Assembly: GCA_002712715.1 (NCBI GenBank)
Contig: PAUF01000006.1
Span: 26,378 to 86,584, forward strand
DNA from: Flavobacteriales bacterium
Lineage (GTDB): Bacteria > Bacteroidota > Bacteroidia > Flavobacteriales > BACL11
DNA: 60,207 bases
Direction of reading: 5' to 3'
A program made the translations under genes and the position numbers. Positions within the stretch are counted from its first letter, which is position 1. Each line of letters opens with the position of its first letter. The notes beneath the pieces were generated by a model that saw only the letters and a list, made by a program, of their open reading frames with translations, was not told where the DNA came from and did not search any database. Below are positions 1-9,430 of this stretch, piece by piece.

Positions 1-71
1 AACAAAGTAATTTACAGAAAAAAAAACGATATTTGTTGACTATTAATCACTAAGTTTAAAAACTATTTTTT

Positions 72-1649
72 ATGAAAATAATTATACTTTTTTTAATCTT
101 TTCTTTGAATTCAATTTATTTAATATCACAATCTTTCAATGGTTTTGCTTTATATAATTCTCAAGGTTCAAATACTACATATTTAATTGATGAGAATCAA
201 AATATTGCACATACATGGAATTTAAATTCCGAATGTAATTATACGGTTCTTTTAAAGAAAAATGGAAATTTAATTAGGGGTACAAAATATAATAATAATG
301 TGTTAGGAGGTGCTGCAGATGCTGGTAGAGTTCAAGAAATTTCACCTGATGGATCTATAGTCTGGGATTATATATATTCTAGTGCAGATCATTTAAGTCA
401 TCATGATATTACTCTTGTAGGAGATAATGTTTTATTAACTGCTTGGGAGGTGAAATCAGCATCAGAATTAGTAGATGCAGGATTTACAGGAAATGTTGGC
501 AGTGCAGGAAAATGGCCAACACATTTTGTTGAGTTGCAAGATGATGGAAATGGTAGTGCAAATATTGTTTGGGAATGGCATATTTGGGATCATTTATGTC
601 AAGATGTTGATCCAAATAAACCAAATTATGTGACAAATATTTCAGATTACCCACAATTAATTGATATTAATATGATTCAGGGTGGTGGTGGAGGCCCAGG
701 TGGACAGAGTGGTGATTGGTTTCATGTCAATGGAGTTGATTATAATGAAGAATTAGATCAAATAGTTTTTTCTTCTCGTTTTGCCTCTGAAATATATATA
801 ATAGATCACAGTACTACAACTGCGGAAGCTTCGTCTCATTCTGGTGGTAATTCTGGAATGGGTGGTGATATTTTGTATAGATGGGGTAATCCTTCTAATT
901 ATGGAATGACAGGAGTCCAAACTATTCCAAGTGCAGTTCATGATTCAAGATGGATACCAAATGATGGTAGACCAAATGGTGGATATTTGCAAATTTTTAA
1001 TAATAAAGGTATTAGTAATAATCAATCGACTGTTGATGGTATTAAGACACCATTAGATCCTTCAACTGGTTATAATTATTTAAGAACTCCAGGACAACCG
1101 TATGGTCCATCATCATATACTACTAGATATGTTTGTCAGTTCTCAGCTCCTGGTCAATCTGCTTCTGATAGAATGTCAAATGGAAATATTTTTGTAAATG
1201 CTTCTGGAGGTCAAGGAGGTAGTGGTGTAATGTACGAGGTTGATTCTTTAGAAAATTTAGTTTGGGGTCCATATAATGCTCAATCTCAAAAGGGGTTTAG
1301 GTATGAATGTGATTATCCTGGAATAATAGCACTTAAGCCCTATATGAATACTAATTCGACAAGTTGTTTTGATCATACTGGAAATAACTTGTTATTTAAA
1401 AGTAATATTTTAGTTTCCCCAAACCCTACACATGATTTCATAAAAATAGGTTTGAATCAATATAACAGTGGTGTTGTAAATGTTCAAATAGTTAACGTAT
1501 TCGGCAAAATAATTTACAATGAAATAACTGATGTGTTTTCTAAAAATATAGTTCAAATTGATATGCGTGATTTTTCAGATGGACTATATTTTGTTAATGT
1601 TAATTCAGATAAAAATACTCATACTCAAATAATATCACTAATAAAATAA
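72..1649 (+). CDS. Secreted arylsulfotransferase-like (ASST) protein with T9SS sorting domain
   Basis: 525 residues. A signal peptide (about 1-20, ending ...LISQS) is followed by an ASST-type beta-propeller: the N-terminal signature NTTYLIDENQNIAHTW and the histidine-bearing segments SHHDIT, WFHVNGVDYN and SAVHDSRWIP, which resemble the histidines used for sulfate transfer in the family. Residues about 444-525 form a T9SS type A sorting domain (VSPNPTHDF ... DGLYFVNV), so the protein should be exported and attached to or released from the cell surface. ASST enzymes move sulfate between phenolic compounds without PAPS; whether this member does so is inferred, since many flavobacterial relatives are uncharacterised. 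It is the first gene of the 72-10052 gene set and overlaps the next gene by one base (TAATG). Confidence 0.8.
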   Translation: MKIIILFLIFSLNSIYLISQSFNGFALYNSQGSNTTYLIDENQNIAHTWNLNSECNYTVLLKKNGNLIRGTKYNNNVLGGAADAGRVQEISPDGSIVWDYIYSSADHLSHHDITLVGDNVLLTAWEVKSASELVDAGFTGNVGSAGKWPTHFVELQDDGNGSANIVWEWHIWDHLCQDVDPNKPNYVTNISDYPQLIDINMIQGGGGGPGGQSGDWFHVNGVDYNEELDQIVFSSRFASEIYIIDHSTTTAEASSHSGGNSGMGGDILYRWGNPSNYGMTGVQTIPSAVHDSRWIPNDGRPNGGYLQIFNNKGISNNQSTVDGIKTPLDPSTGYNYLRTPGQPYGPSSYTTRYVCQFSAPGQSASDRMSNGNIFVNASGGQGGSGVMYEVDSLENLVWGPYNAQSQKGFRYECDYPGIIALKPYMNTNSTSCFDHTGNNLLFKSNILVSPNPTHDFIKIGLNQYNSGVVNVQIVNVFGKIIYNEITDVFSKNIVQIDMRDFSDGLYFVNVNSDKNTHTQIISLIK

Positions 1650-3961
1650 TGAAGTTGTATAATTATTTATTAGTAGTTATTTGTATTGTCAATATCAATT
1701 TATTTTCTCAAAATAATTTTTACAATATTGATTCAGTTAAAGAAATTAAAATGGAATTTTATGAATCTAATTGGGATTATATTTTAGATAGTTTATATGT
1801 ATTAGGGCAAAAAGATAGAGTTTTGGCTGATGTAATTATTGACGGAATTAGATATGATAGTGCAGGAGTTAGATATAAAGGTTTCAGTTCTGTTAGTATT
1901 AATAGGATAAAGAATCCATTTAATATCAAACTAGATTATATCAAAGAAGATCAAAATCATTTAGGAATAAAAAAATTAAAATTATCTAATGTTATTCAGG
2001 ATCCTTCTTTTATAAGAGAGGTTTTATCTTATGAAATTTGTCGTAAATATCTCCCATCATCTCAGGCGAATTTTGCTAACTTATATATACATGATACTTT
2101 ATGGGGGTTATATACAAATGTCGAAGCAGTAAACAAAAGCTTTCTGTCAAAGCACTATGGAGAGAAGTATAATCCCTTTTTTAAATGTAATCCTGATCAT
2201 CTTAATATCCAAATTGGAGGAGAGAATTCAAATTTAAGTAATACTCATGGTACTGATAGTTCAGATTATTATTCATATTATGATATGGAGTCTAATTATG
2301 GATGGGAATCTTTATATGAGTTAATAGATACATTAAATATGTTAGGTGGTCTTTTTTTAAATACGGATGAAATTATAAATAGAGATCGGACTTTATGGAT
2401 GCATGCTCTAAATTATTCAATGATAAATTTTGATTCATATATTGGATATGGTCAAAATTACTATTTATATAAGGATCAATCTAATCAATGGAATCCAATT
2501 ATTTGGGATTTAAATATGTCTTTTGGCAGCTTTAGATTAACTGATGCTTCGCAGTTGTATTTTAATGGATTTAATATTAATCAAGCTCAAAATATGGATC
2601 CATTAACACATTTGAAATATATTTCAATATCTCCAAGACCATTAATAACAAATATGTTTACATCTCCTATGTACATGAGAATGTACCTTGCACATATTAG
2701 AACTATTATTAAGGAAAATTTTATCAATCAAGACTATTTTCACAGAGGACAATATATACAGGGTATAATTGACCAGCATGTACAAAATGATACAAATAAG
2801 TTTTATACGTATTCCGATTTTATTGCAAATTTAACAGATCAGGTTGCGTTACCATCCTCTATGTGTCCTGGCATCACGCAATTAATGGATGCGCGTTCAT
2901 CGTATTTAAGTTCTTATATTTATTTTGATACTGTAACGAATGCTGTAACAGCATATAGTGGAGAACCAACCATTAGTAACATAACGCATCTTCCTCAAAA
3001 TTTTTCAAATGGAGATGATTTGTATATACTAGCAGATATTAGTAATGCAAGTCACTCAAACGTTTTCAACTCGTCTGTAAAGGTGTTCTATAGATTTGGT
3101 AAAAATCAAAGATACAGGTCTGTAAATATGTATGATGATGGAAATAATTACGATGGTTTAGCTAATGATGGGGTATATGGATCTAAAATTGAAAATGTCA
3201 GTAATTCTATTGATTTTTATTTATATGCAGAAAATGATACCGCTGGTATTTTCTCACCTGAAAGAGCCTCTTATGAGTATTACACGATTAAAACTAATGT
3301 TGATTATAAAGATTTAGTTATCAATGAAATCATGTCTAATAATGAAAGTTATCTCACAGATAATAGTGGTAAATATGAAGATTGGATTGAGATATATAAT
3401 TCTAAGAGTTATCCGATTTCATTAGATGCATTGTATTTGTCAGATACTATTTCTGATCCGTTAAAGTTCAGTTTGCCAAATTATGTTTTATTGCCGAATC
3501 GTTACTGTGTAATTTGGGCTGATAATGATGGTCATCAAGGTGATGATCACGCAAACTTTCAGTTGTCTAATTTAGGAGAAGTACTTATTTTATCTAATTC
3601 TGATTCTTCCATAGTTGATTCTATAAATTTTATTTCTCAACCTGAGAATCTAGCTTATGCAAGGGTCCCAAATGGAACAGGATCTTTTGTGCTTCAACAA
3701 CCAACTTTTAAAGCAAATAATGATATTACATCAGATCATGAATTAAATTACGAGCAAATATCTGTATTTCCAAATCCTTTTGATAGATTTTTGAAAATTT
3801 TTTCAGATTGCTCTTATAATGTCAGTGATCTTTATGGGAAACTGATTATTAATAAATCTAATAATAATATAATCAATACATCAGGTTGGTCTTCTGGTAT
3901 TTATTTCATAAATTTGGATTGTGAGGAATTACAAAAAGTTAAGGTTATAAAAGTTAATTAG
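1649..3961 (+). CDS. Secreted CotH-kinase family protein with lamin-tail and T9SS domains (copy 1)
   Basis: 770 residues. Signal peptide (1-20), then a CotH-like kinase domain (about 25-430), recognised from the GVRYKGFSS segment, the LWGLYTNVEAVNKSFL strand-helix, YNPFFKCN, and the motif IIWDLNMSFGSF with Asp287. CotH proteins are atypical secreted kinases related in fold to FAM20C; Bacillus CotH phosphorylates spore-coat proteins. Residues about 553-690 form a lamin-tail domain (LVINEIMSNN ... EDWIEIYN ... YARVPNGTG), and about 704-770 a T9SS type A sorting domain. The usual D-x-D metal motif reads D-L-N here, which I recall as common in Bacteroidota relatives. Stop and next start are directly adjacent. 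A paralogue lies at 5223-7418. Confidence 0.85.
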   Translation: MKLYNYLLVVICIVNINLFSQNNFYNIDSVKEIKMEFYESNWDYILDSLYVLGQKDRVLADVIIDGIRYDSAGVRYKGFSSVSINRIKNPFNIKLDYIKEDQNHLGIKKLKLSNVIQDPSFIREVLSYEICRKYLPSSQANFANLYIHDTLWGLYTNVEAVNKSFLSKHYGEKYNPFFKCNPDHLNIQIGGENSNLSNTHGTDSSDYYSYYDMESNYGWESLYELIDTLNMLGGLFLNTDEIINRDRTLWMHALNYSMINFDSYIGYGQNYYLYKDQSNQWNPIIWDLNMSFGSFRLTDASQLYFNGFNINQAQNMDPLTHLKYISISPRPLITNMFTSPMYMRMYLAHIRTIIKENFINQDYFHRGQYIQGIIDQHVQNDTNKFYTYSDFIANLTDQVALPSSMCPGITQLMDARSSYLSSYIYFDTVTNAVTAYSGEPTISNITHLPQNFSNGDDLYILADISNASHSNVFNSSVKVFYRFGKNQRYRSVNMYDDGNNYDGLANDGVYGSKIENVSNSIDFYLYAENDTAGIFSPERASYEYYTIKTNVDYKDLVINEIMSNNESYLTDNSGKYEDWIEIYNSKSYPISLDALYLSDTISDPLKFSLPNYVLLPNRYCVIWADNDGHQGDDHANFQLSNLGEVLILSNSDSSIVDSINFISQPENLAYARVPNGTGSFVLQQPTFKANNDITSDHELNYEQISVFPNPFDRFLKIFSDCSYNVSDLYGKLIINKSNNNIINTSGWSSGIYFINLDCEELQKVKVIKVN

Positions 3962-5194
3962 ATGAGGTATATAGTACTATTTGTGTTTTTAATTAAGTCA
4001 TTTGTAAATGCAGATGCTCAAATATTAGTAAATTATTCCACTATAGATGGATTATCTTCTGATTTTGTTGAATGTATTGAGGTAGATATTTATGATAATA
4101 TTTGGGTTGGAAGTTCACTAGGTGTTCAGAAATTTGATGGATTGAATTGGACTTTGTACAATACAAATTCCTATCCATCAATGGCTTCAGATAACATAAA
4201 GGTAATTTCCTCTATTAGTAATGGTGATATATGGATTGGTACAGATTTTGGAGTTAGTAGATTTGATGGAATTGATTGGTTTACATATGATGTTACAAAT
4301 GGATTAAATAATAATCAGGTTTACTCTATTGATGAGACAGACGATGGTATTATATGGATTGGAACACATTCAGGTGTATCTTTTTATGATGGTAGTAATT
4401 GGAACTCGTATGGTTTTCCAGATATTCATTGGAGCGGTGTGAATGGAGTAACTAATGACATGAATGGTCATGTTTGGTTCTCCACTCCTCTAGGAGGTGT
4501 TATACATAAGGTTAATAGTAATTTTATTACATATGATACTTCCTCAGGACTTTTGTCTCAAAATACAACAAGTATTGCAATTGATAATAATAATAATAAG
4601 TGGATTGGCACAGGCGGAGGAGTATCTGTATTAGATTCATTAAATTATATATTTACTCATCATACAAGAATGTATATTATGCCACCTCCTGATACACTTA
4701 ATCCTGTAGTAGATATTGAAATTGATTACAATAATAATCCATGGATAGCTATTTATGTAGGATATTTAGCTGAGGGTGGAGTAGCTATGTGGAAACATTT
4801 GACTAGTGATTGGTTAGATTATGATCATACTGATGGATTAGTAGGAAAAAATATTAAAGATATATCTATAGATTCAGAGAACAATATTTGGATAGCTACT
4901 ACCACCGGTGTATCTAAGTTGATTCTGGATGTGAATTCAGATAATTATGAAAAATTTAATAGAAATGAGTTAATTTTTCCAAACCCTTCTAATGATATTT
5001 TAACAATTAGTCATTTTCATAATCAAATTTTGAATTTTAAGATTTTCAATAATTTTTCACAGTTAGTATATTCTGGTTTAATTGAAGGTAATGAAAAAGA
5101 ATTAGATATCTCACATTTAAATAAAGGAATATATTATTTGATGATTCAAAAAAATAGTAATGAAATTATTAGTTATAAGTTTATAGTTCAGTAG
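3962..5194 (+). CDS. Secreted two-component-regulator-type beta-propeller protein with T9SS domain
   Basis: 410 residues. Signal peptide (1-19, ...NADAQ), then about seven propeller repeats (20-325) of the Reg_prop type: NIWVGSSLGVQKFDG, IWIGTDFGVSRFDG, IWIGTHSGVSFYDG, VWFSTPLGG, KWIGTGGGVSVLD, PWIAIYVGY and IWIATTTGVSKL. Residues about 336-410 are a T9SS type A sorting domain (IFPNPSNDIL ... LNKGIYYLMI). Such propellers usually form the sensor half of hybrid two-component systems, but here no membrane segment, histidine kinase or regulator follows, so it is a free exported propeller, probably a binding or scaffold protein. It sits between the two CotH paralogues, which suggests a shared substrate or complex (inference). 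Confidence 0.8.
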   Translation: MRYIVLFVFLIKSFVNADAQILVNYSTIDGLSSDFVECIEVDIYDNIWVGSSLGVQKFDGLNWTLYNTNSYPSMASDNIKVISSISNGDIWIGTDFGVSRFDGIDWFTYDVTNGLNNNQVYSIDETDDGIIWIGTHSGVSFYDGSNWNSYGFPDIHWSGVNGVTNDMNGHVWFSTPLGGVIHKVNSNFITYDTSSGLLSQNTTSIAIDNNNNKWIGTGGGVSVLDSLNYIFTHHTRMYIMPPPDTLNPVVDIEIDYNNNPWIAIYVGYLAEGGVAMWKHLTSDWLDYDHTDGLVGKNIKDISIDSENNIWIATTTGVSKLILDVNSDNYEKFNRNELIFPNPSNDILTISHFHNQILNFKIFNNFSQLVYSGLIEGNEKELDISHLNKGIYYLMIQKNSNEIISYKFIVQ

Positions 5195-5222
5195 TTTTGT
5201 TTAATGATTTTAAATTATATAG

Positions 5223-7418
5223 ATGTTGAATAAATTAATTACATATATTTTTATCTTCAGTGTTTTACTTTCTAATTCTCAGAATGTTTTTGATGATAAT
5301 GTTAGAGATATTAAAATTTATTTTTCCAATCTAAATTGGAACAATATTTTACACACATACGTTTCAAATAATTTAGGAGAGAGGCTAATCGCTGATTCCA
5401 TAATTATTGATGGATATATAGATGAGGATGTTGGAGTTATGTATAGAAATAATAGCACCTATAATTCTAATAGCATAAAAAACCCAATTAATATTAAGTT
5501 AGATTATATCAATAATGGTCAATCTATAAATCGTTATAATATTTTGAATTTATCTAATGGATATGGTGATCCATCCTTTGTTAGAGAGGTCTTGGCTTAT
5601 GATATTGCAAAAGACTATATGCCTTCTCCTAAGTCTTCTTATGCTAATGTTTATATTAATGATACTTTGATTGGACTTTTTACATTGATTCAATCAATTG
5701 ATGATGATTTTACAAATGAAAATTTTTATGAAAGAAAAGGTCCTTTATTTCAAGTGGTAAATACAGGAACTTCTGTTGCTGGATGTTCTTTATTGTCTGG
5801 AGTATTGGAATATAATTCTGATACCAATTGTTATCTGCAAGCATATTCTATGCAGTCTTCAAATGATTGGCAAAAACTCAACAATTTCTTAGATACTTTG
5901 AATAATACTTTTTCTAATATTGAAGAAGTAATGAATATTGATAGAGCTATCTGGATGCTAGCATTTCAAAATTTGCTTGCAAGTTTAGATGGTCCTGCGA
6001 ATTCTATAGCTAATAATTTTTACTTATTTCAAGACAATAATAAGAGATTTTCTCCAATTTTGTATGATATGAGTATGTCATTTGGATCTTATGGCAGCCT
6101 ATCAACGTCGTTTAACATAGTAGATTTGCAACAATTAGATGTTTTTCACAGGTCAGATGATATGTCAAATAAGTTAACATCAACTATTTTTTCAAATGAT
6201 CGATTTAAGAAAATGTATGTTGCTCATATGCGTACTATAATAAATGAAAAGTTTGCAAATAATTATTACCTTAATCATGCTTTAAATCTGCAAACAATAA
6301 TTTCTAATTATGTTAGTTTAGATCCAAATGGGTTTTATAGTTTTAATGAATTTATTAATAATATTAATTCATCAGTTGCGGTTATCCCTGGAATATCAGA
6401 ATTAATGGGTGATAGAATTTCATTTATTGAAGGTTTAAATGAGTTTAATTTAAATACTCCAATCATTTCCAATATTTCTGATGATGCAGTTTTGCCTCAT
6501 TCTAACATATTTGTTACAGCTGAGGTTGATAATGCTAATTATGTATGTTTAGGATATAGGTTTGAATTTTCTGAAGATTTCAAAAAAATCCAGATGTTTG
6601 ATGACGGTAATAATGGTGATGGTATAGCTGGTGATGGAGTTTTTGGTGTTAGCATTGATGTAGATGCAAGGGATTTACAATTTTATATTTATGCTGAGAA
6701 TATTGAGTCGGGTATTTTTTCACCTGAAAGGGCAGAGCATGAGTTTCATCAGTTACCTGTAGTTAGTGGTTTAGTAATTAATGAAATTATGGCATCTAAT
6801 TCAAATTCAGTTTCTGATCAAGATGGCGAGTTTGATGATTGGGTAGAGCTATATAATAGAGGTACATCAACTATTAATTTATCAGGGTTTTATTTGTCTG
6901 ACAATAAAAATGATTTAAATAAATGGACTTTTCCTAATATAAATATTATGCCTGGAGAGTATTTAATTATTTGGTGTGATACTGCGGGAACTACTCAAAA
7001 TGGTTTACACACTACATATAGATTATCCGCTGATCAGGAAGAAGTATATTTAACTGACCCTAGTGGCAATGTTATTGATGCAGTCCATTTTGTCAATATG
7101 CCCACAGATATCGCTTATGCTAGAGTTCCAAACGGGAATGGGGTATTTAGATATCAAGATCATTCACAATCTTTAAATAATCAGATTATATCATCTAATT
7201 TTGTAAATAATGACGTGTATGAAAGTTATCTTTATCCAAATCCTGCTAATAAATTAATAACTGTTGTTGGTTCAGAAGAAAGTGTTTATATATACGATAT
7301 TACAGGTAAGTTAATAATTTCTTCTGATGAATTAGAAAACATTGATATTTCTATTTTAAATCCAGGACTATATATTTTAAATACTGGATCAATTAGATTA
7401 AAATTTATAAAGAATTAA
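5223..7418 (+). CDS. Secreted CotH-kinase family protein with lamin-tail and T9SS domains (copy 2)
   Basis: 731 residues with the same architecture as the protein at 1649-3961: signal peptide (1-19), CotH-like domain (about 20-400; GVMYRNNSTY, LIGLFTLIQSIDDDF, and ILYDMSMSFGSY with Asp282), lamin-tail domain (about 516-655; LVINEIMASN ... DDWVELYN ... YARVPNGNG) and T9SS type A domain (about 668-731; YLYPNPANKL). The metal motif is D-M-S, further from D-x-D than copy 1, so weaker or lost kinase activity is possible. The two copies are clearly paralogous but diverged along their whole length, so the duplication is not recent. Four bases separate it from the lipoprotein gene. Confidence 0.85.
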   Translation: MLNKLITYIFIFSVLLSNSQNVFDDNVRDIKIYFSNLNWNNILHTYVSNNLGERLIADSIIIDGYIDEDVGVMYRNNSTYNSNSIKNPINIKLDYINNGQSINRYNILNLSNGYGDPSFVREVLAYDIAKDYMPSPKSSYANVYINDTLIGLFTLIQSIDDDFTNENFYERKGPLFQVVNTGTSVAGCSLLSGVLEYNSDTNCYLQAYSMQSSNDWQKLNNFLDTLNNTFSNIEEVMNIDRAIWMLAFQNLLASLDGPANSIANNFYLFQDNNKRFSPILYDMSMSFGSYGSLSTSFNIVDLQQLDVFHRSDDMSNKLTSTIFSNDRFKKMYVAHMRTIINEKFANNYYLNHALNLQTIISNYVSLDPNGFYSFNEFINNINSSVAVIPGISELMGDRISFIEGLNEFNLNTPIISNISDDAVLPHSNIFVTAEVDNANYVCLGYRFEFSEDFKKIQMFDDGNNGDGIAGDGVFGVSIDVDARDLQFYIYAENIESGIFSPERAEHEFHQLPVVSGLVINEIMASNSNSVSDQDGEFDDWVELYNRGTSTINLSGFYLSDNKNDLNKWTFPNINIMPGEYLIIWCDTAGTTQNGLHTTYRLSADQEEVYLTDPSGNVIDAVHFVNMPTDIAYARVPNGNGVFRYQDHSQSLNNQIISSNFVNNDVYESYLYPNPANKLITVVGSEESVYIYDITGKLIISSDELENIDISILNPGLYILNTGSIRLKFIKN

Positions 7419-7421
7419 TTT

Positions 7422-7826
7422 ATGAAAAATTTATATTTTATTTTGTTATTATTACTATTTTTTTCATGTTCAAAAGGACCAGGAGAAGGAGGAACATCAA
7501 TGATTAATGGAAGGGTGATTCATTATACTACTGAGTATAATACTCAAACATCTACTAATGATACCTTATATTTTCCTAAAGCTGGAAAAGATGTTTATAT
7601 AATTTATGGTAATGACATTCATGATATTTATGATGATAATGTCGAAACAGATTGGAATGGTAATTTTCAATTTGATTTTCTTCGTAAAGGTGAGTATGTT
7701 ATTTACACTTATATTGACAGTAATCTAACAGGTTCGGTTGATTATGATTTTCCAGTATTTAGAAATATTACAATTAATGACAATAATAGCATTAATACTG
7801 TTAACGAATTTATTTTAGAAAATTAG
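7422..7826 (+). CDS. Small lipoprotein, function unknown
   Basis: 134 residues. The N-terminus is a lipoprotein signal with lipobox LFFSC (Cys16) followed by SKGPGEGG, a Gly-rich stretch resembling lipoprotein export signals for surface exposure in Bacteroidota. The mature part looks like one beta-sandwich (MINGRVIHY ... GNFQFDFLRKGEYVIYTYID), similar in pattern to carboxypeptidase-regulatory-like domains but with no sure family match. The stop codon overlaps the start of the polyphosphate-polymerase gene by one base, so the two are probably translated together. It may be an outer-membrane anchor or partner for the CotH proteins, which is inference from position only. Confidence 0.75.
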   Translation: MKNLYFILLLLLFFSCSKGPGEGGTSMINGRVIHYTTEYNTQTSTNDTLYFPKAGKDVYIIYGNDIHDIYDDNVETDWNGNFQFDFLRKGEYVIYTYIDSNLTGSVDYDFPVFRNITINDNNSINTVNEFILEN

Positions 7827-8572
7827 TGGACAAATTAACATCCATAGTTAATAATTTTAATTCTATTTCCCTTTCACAAATGGATAAGGTGAAATTGATG
7901 AAGAGAACTGATACAAAATATGCATTTCATTTTTCTAAGCTATCATTGCTTTTATCAAAATTGCAACATCATTATTTAATTTTAGAAATAAAAAAAAATA
8001 GGATGCAGTCTTATCGTTCATTATATTTTGATACTGTTGAAAGAAAATTTTATTTAGATCACCATAATCAAAGAGTAAATCGTAATAAAATCAGGTTTCG
8101 TGAATATATTGAAAGTAAGTTAGTTTTTATGGAGATAAAAACTAAAAATAATAAGGGTAGGACAACAAAAAAAAGAATTAAGGTTTCTTCAATACCAACT
8201 TCCCTTAATGAAATTCATCATAATTTTATACATGAAATTATTGGTAAGGAATTAGATGTTCAGGCTCAACAATGGATTAATTTTAATAGACTTACTTTTG
8301 TAAATATTTTGAAAAATGAAAGATTGACAATTGATGTGAATCTTAATTTTAGTCAGAATAATCATAGTGTAGAGATGTCTGATATTGTTATTGCCGAGTT
8401 AAAACAAGAAAGGATGAGTAGACGATCTGAATTTATAAGAATTAGCAAGGATTTAGGGATACATCCAATGAGACTTAGTAAATATTGTTATTCCTCCACT
8501 CAGCTTAATCCTAATTTGAAAAAAAACAGATTTAAAAAGAAGTTATTATATATCAATAAATTAGTTGCTTAA
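7826..8572 (+). CDS. VTC-domain polyphosphate polymerase family protein
   Basis: 248 residues, no signal peptide or membrane segment. The whole protein matches the VTC/CYTH-like tunnel fold seen in yeast Vtc4, which makes polyphosphate from ATP: MKRTDTKYAFH, SLYFDTVERKFYLDHHNQR, NRNKIRFREY, FMEIKTKNNKGRTTKKRI, and the late SRRSEFIRIS segment. The basic Arg/Lys residues expected to line the tunnel and an acidic Glu (MEIK) are present. The start is GTG at 7826, overlapping the lipoprotein stop (TAGTG). In many bacteria this family neighbours DUF4956 and CotH genes, as here. The substrate could be another triphosphate, but polyphosphate synthesis is the best-supported guess. Confidence 0.85.
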   Translation: MDKLTSIVNNFNSISLSQMDKVKLMKRTDTKYAFHFSKLSLLLSKLQHHYLILEIKKNRMQSYRSLYFDTVERKFYLDHHNQRVNRNKIRFREYIESKLVFMEIKTKNNKGRTTKKRIKVSSIPTSLNEIHHNFIHEIIGKELDVQAQQWINFNRLTFVNILKNERLTIDVNLNFSQNNHSVEMSDIVIAELKQERMSRRSEFIRISKDLGIHPMRLSKYCYSSTQLNPNLKKNRFKKKLLYINKLVA

Positions 8573-8587
8573 TTAAAAATTTATAAA

Positions 8588-9430
8588 ATGAAAAAAATAT
8601 TTTTTACATTAATATTAGTTGTTTCTTCAGGTATTGTATTCTCTCAGAATATTAAATCTCCTTCAATTGAATCTTTAGAAAAAACAATAGATAGTCTCGA
8701 AAATATTATTTTGACACTTCCTGCTGAAGAATTTAAAAGTCATGATAATATTGATGATATGATTAAGATACTTAAAGAGAAGAAAGATATTTTATTAGAG
8801 ATTGAAGAATCAAACATTGATACTTACTTTGGTGCTGAATTATATAATGATGAAGATTTTTGGAAATTAATTATTAAGGGTGTTTTCAATCTATTAGTAG
8901 TCATTATACTTGTTAGATATATATATTATCCTATTACTAGAAATAAGGACTATTTATTTACGTATTTATTAATCAGTTTGACCGTATTTCTTTTGTGTTT
9001 CCTCTTGGATAATGTAAAGTTGCAACTAGGATTTGCATTGGGTTTATTTGCAATTTTTGGTATCATTAGATACAGAACTGACCCAATTCCTATTAAAGAA
9101 ATGACTTATCTCTTCTTAGTAATTGGCGTATCTGTAGTTAATGCGCTTGCAAATAATAAAATTAGTCATGCGGAATTACTATTTGCCAATCTTCTTATAG
9201 TATTTGTTACTTATGGAATGGAAAGACTTTGGTTGTTGAGGCATGAGGCTCGTAAGAATATTATTTATGAAAAGATTGATTTGATTGCTCCTGAAAAAAG
9301 ACAAGAACTCATAAAAGATTTAAACAAAAGAACGGGGTTGGATATTACTAGAGTTGAAATTAGGAGAGTAGATTTTTTGAGAGATGTGGCAAATATTAGA
9401 ATCTTCTATTATGAGGATATTACGGAATAG
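8588..9430 (+). CDS. DUF4956 membrane protein
   Basis: 280 residues. An N-terminal signal or anchor (1-20, ...VFSQN) is followed by a short extracytoplasmic helical part (25-90) and then four or five membrane segments: about 97-118 (LLVVIILVRYIYYP), 124-140, 148-163, 170-187 and 193-210. The core GLFAIFGIIRYRTDPIPIKEMTYLF and the soluble C-terminal domain (about 215-280) are the hallmarks of DUF4956. Its function is unknown. It repeatedly occurs next to VTC-type polyphosphate polymerases, so a role in moving or sensing polyphosphate across the inner membrane is plausible, as inference. It overlaps the following gene by 20 bases. Confidence 0.85.
   Translation: MKKIFFTLILVVSSGIVFSQNIKSPSIESLEKTIDSLENIILTLPAEEFKSHDNIDDMIKILKEKKDILLEIEESNIDTYFGAELYNDEDFWKLIIKGVFNLLVVIILVRYIYYPITRNKDYLFTYLLISLTVFLLCFLLDNVKLQLGFALGLFAIFGIIRYRTDPIPIKEMTYLFLVIGVSVVNALANNKISHAELLFANLLIVFVTYGMERLWLLRHEARKNIIYEKIDLIAPEKRQELIKDLNKRTGLDITRVEIRRVDFLRDVANIRIFYYEDITE

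Noticed and set aside
36-58. Promoter upstream of the first gene (TTG and TAAGTTTA)
   Set aside because: The -7 box has a mismatch at the last base and the spacer is only 12 bases; upstream sequence is cut off, so the true start of the transcript cannot be judged.
4581-4610. AAT-rich short tandem repeat as a microsatellite element
   Set aside because: It encodes Asn/Asp-rich propeller loop residues within a coding region and is what AT-rich codon use would give.
9384-9410. Upstream ATG as start of the DUF2490 gene
   Set aside because: Nine extra residues would precede the signal peptide and overlap the DUF4956 gene further; ATG at 9411 gives a clean signal peptide.
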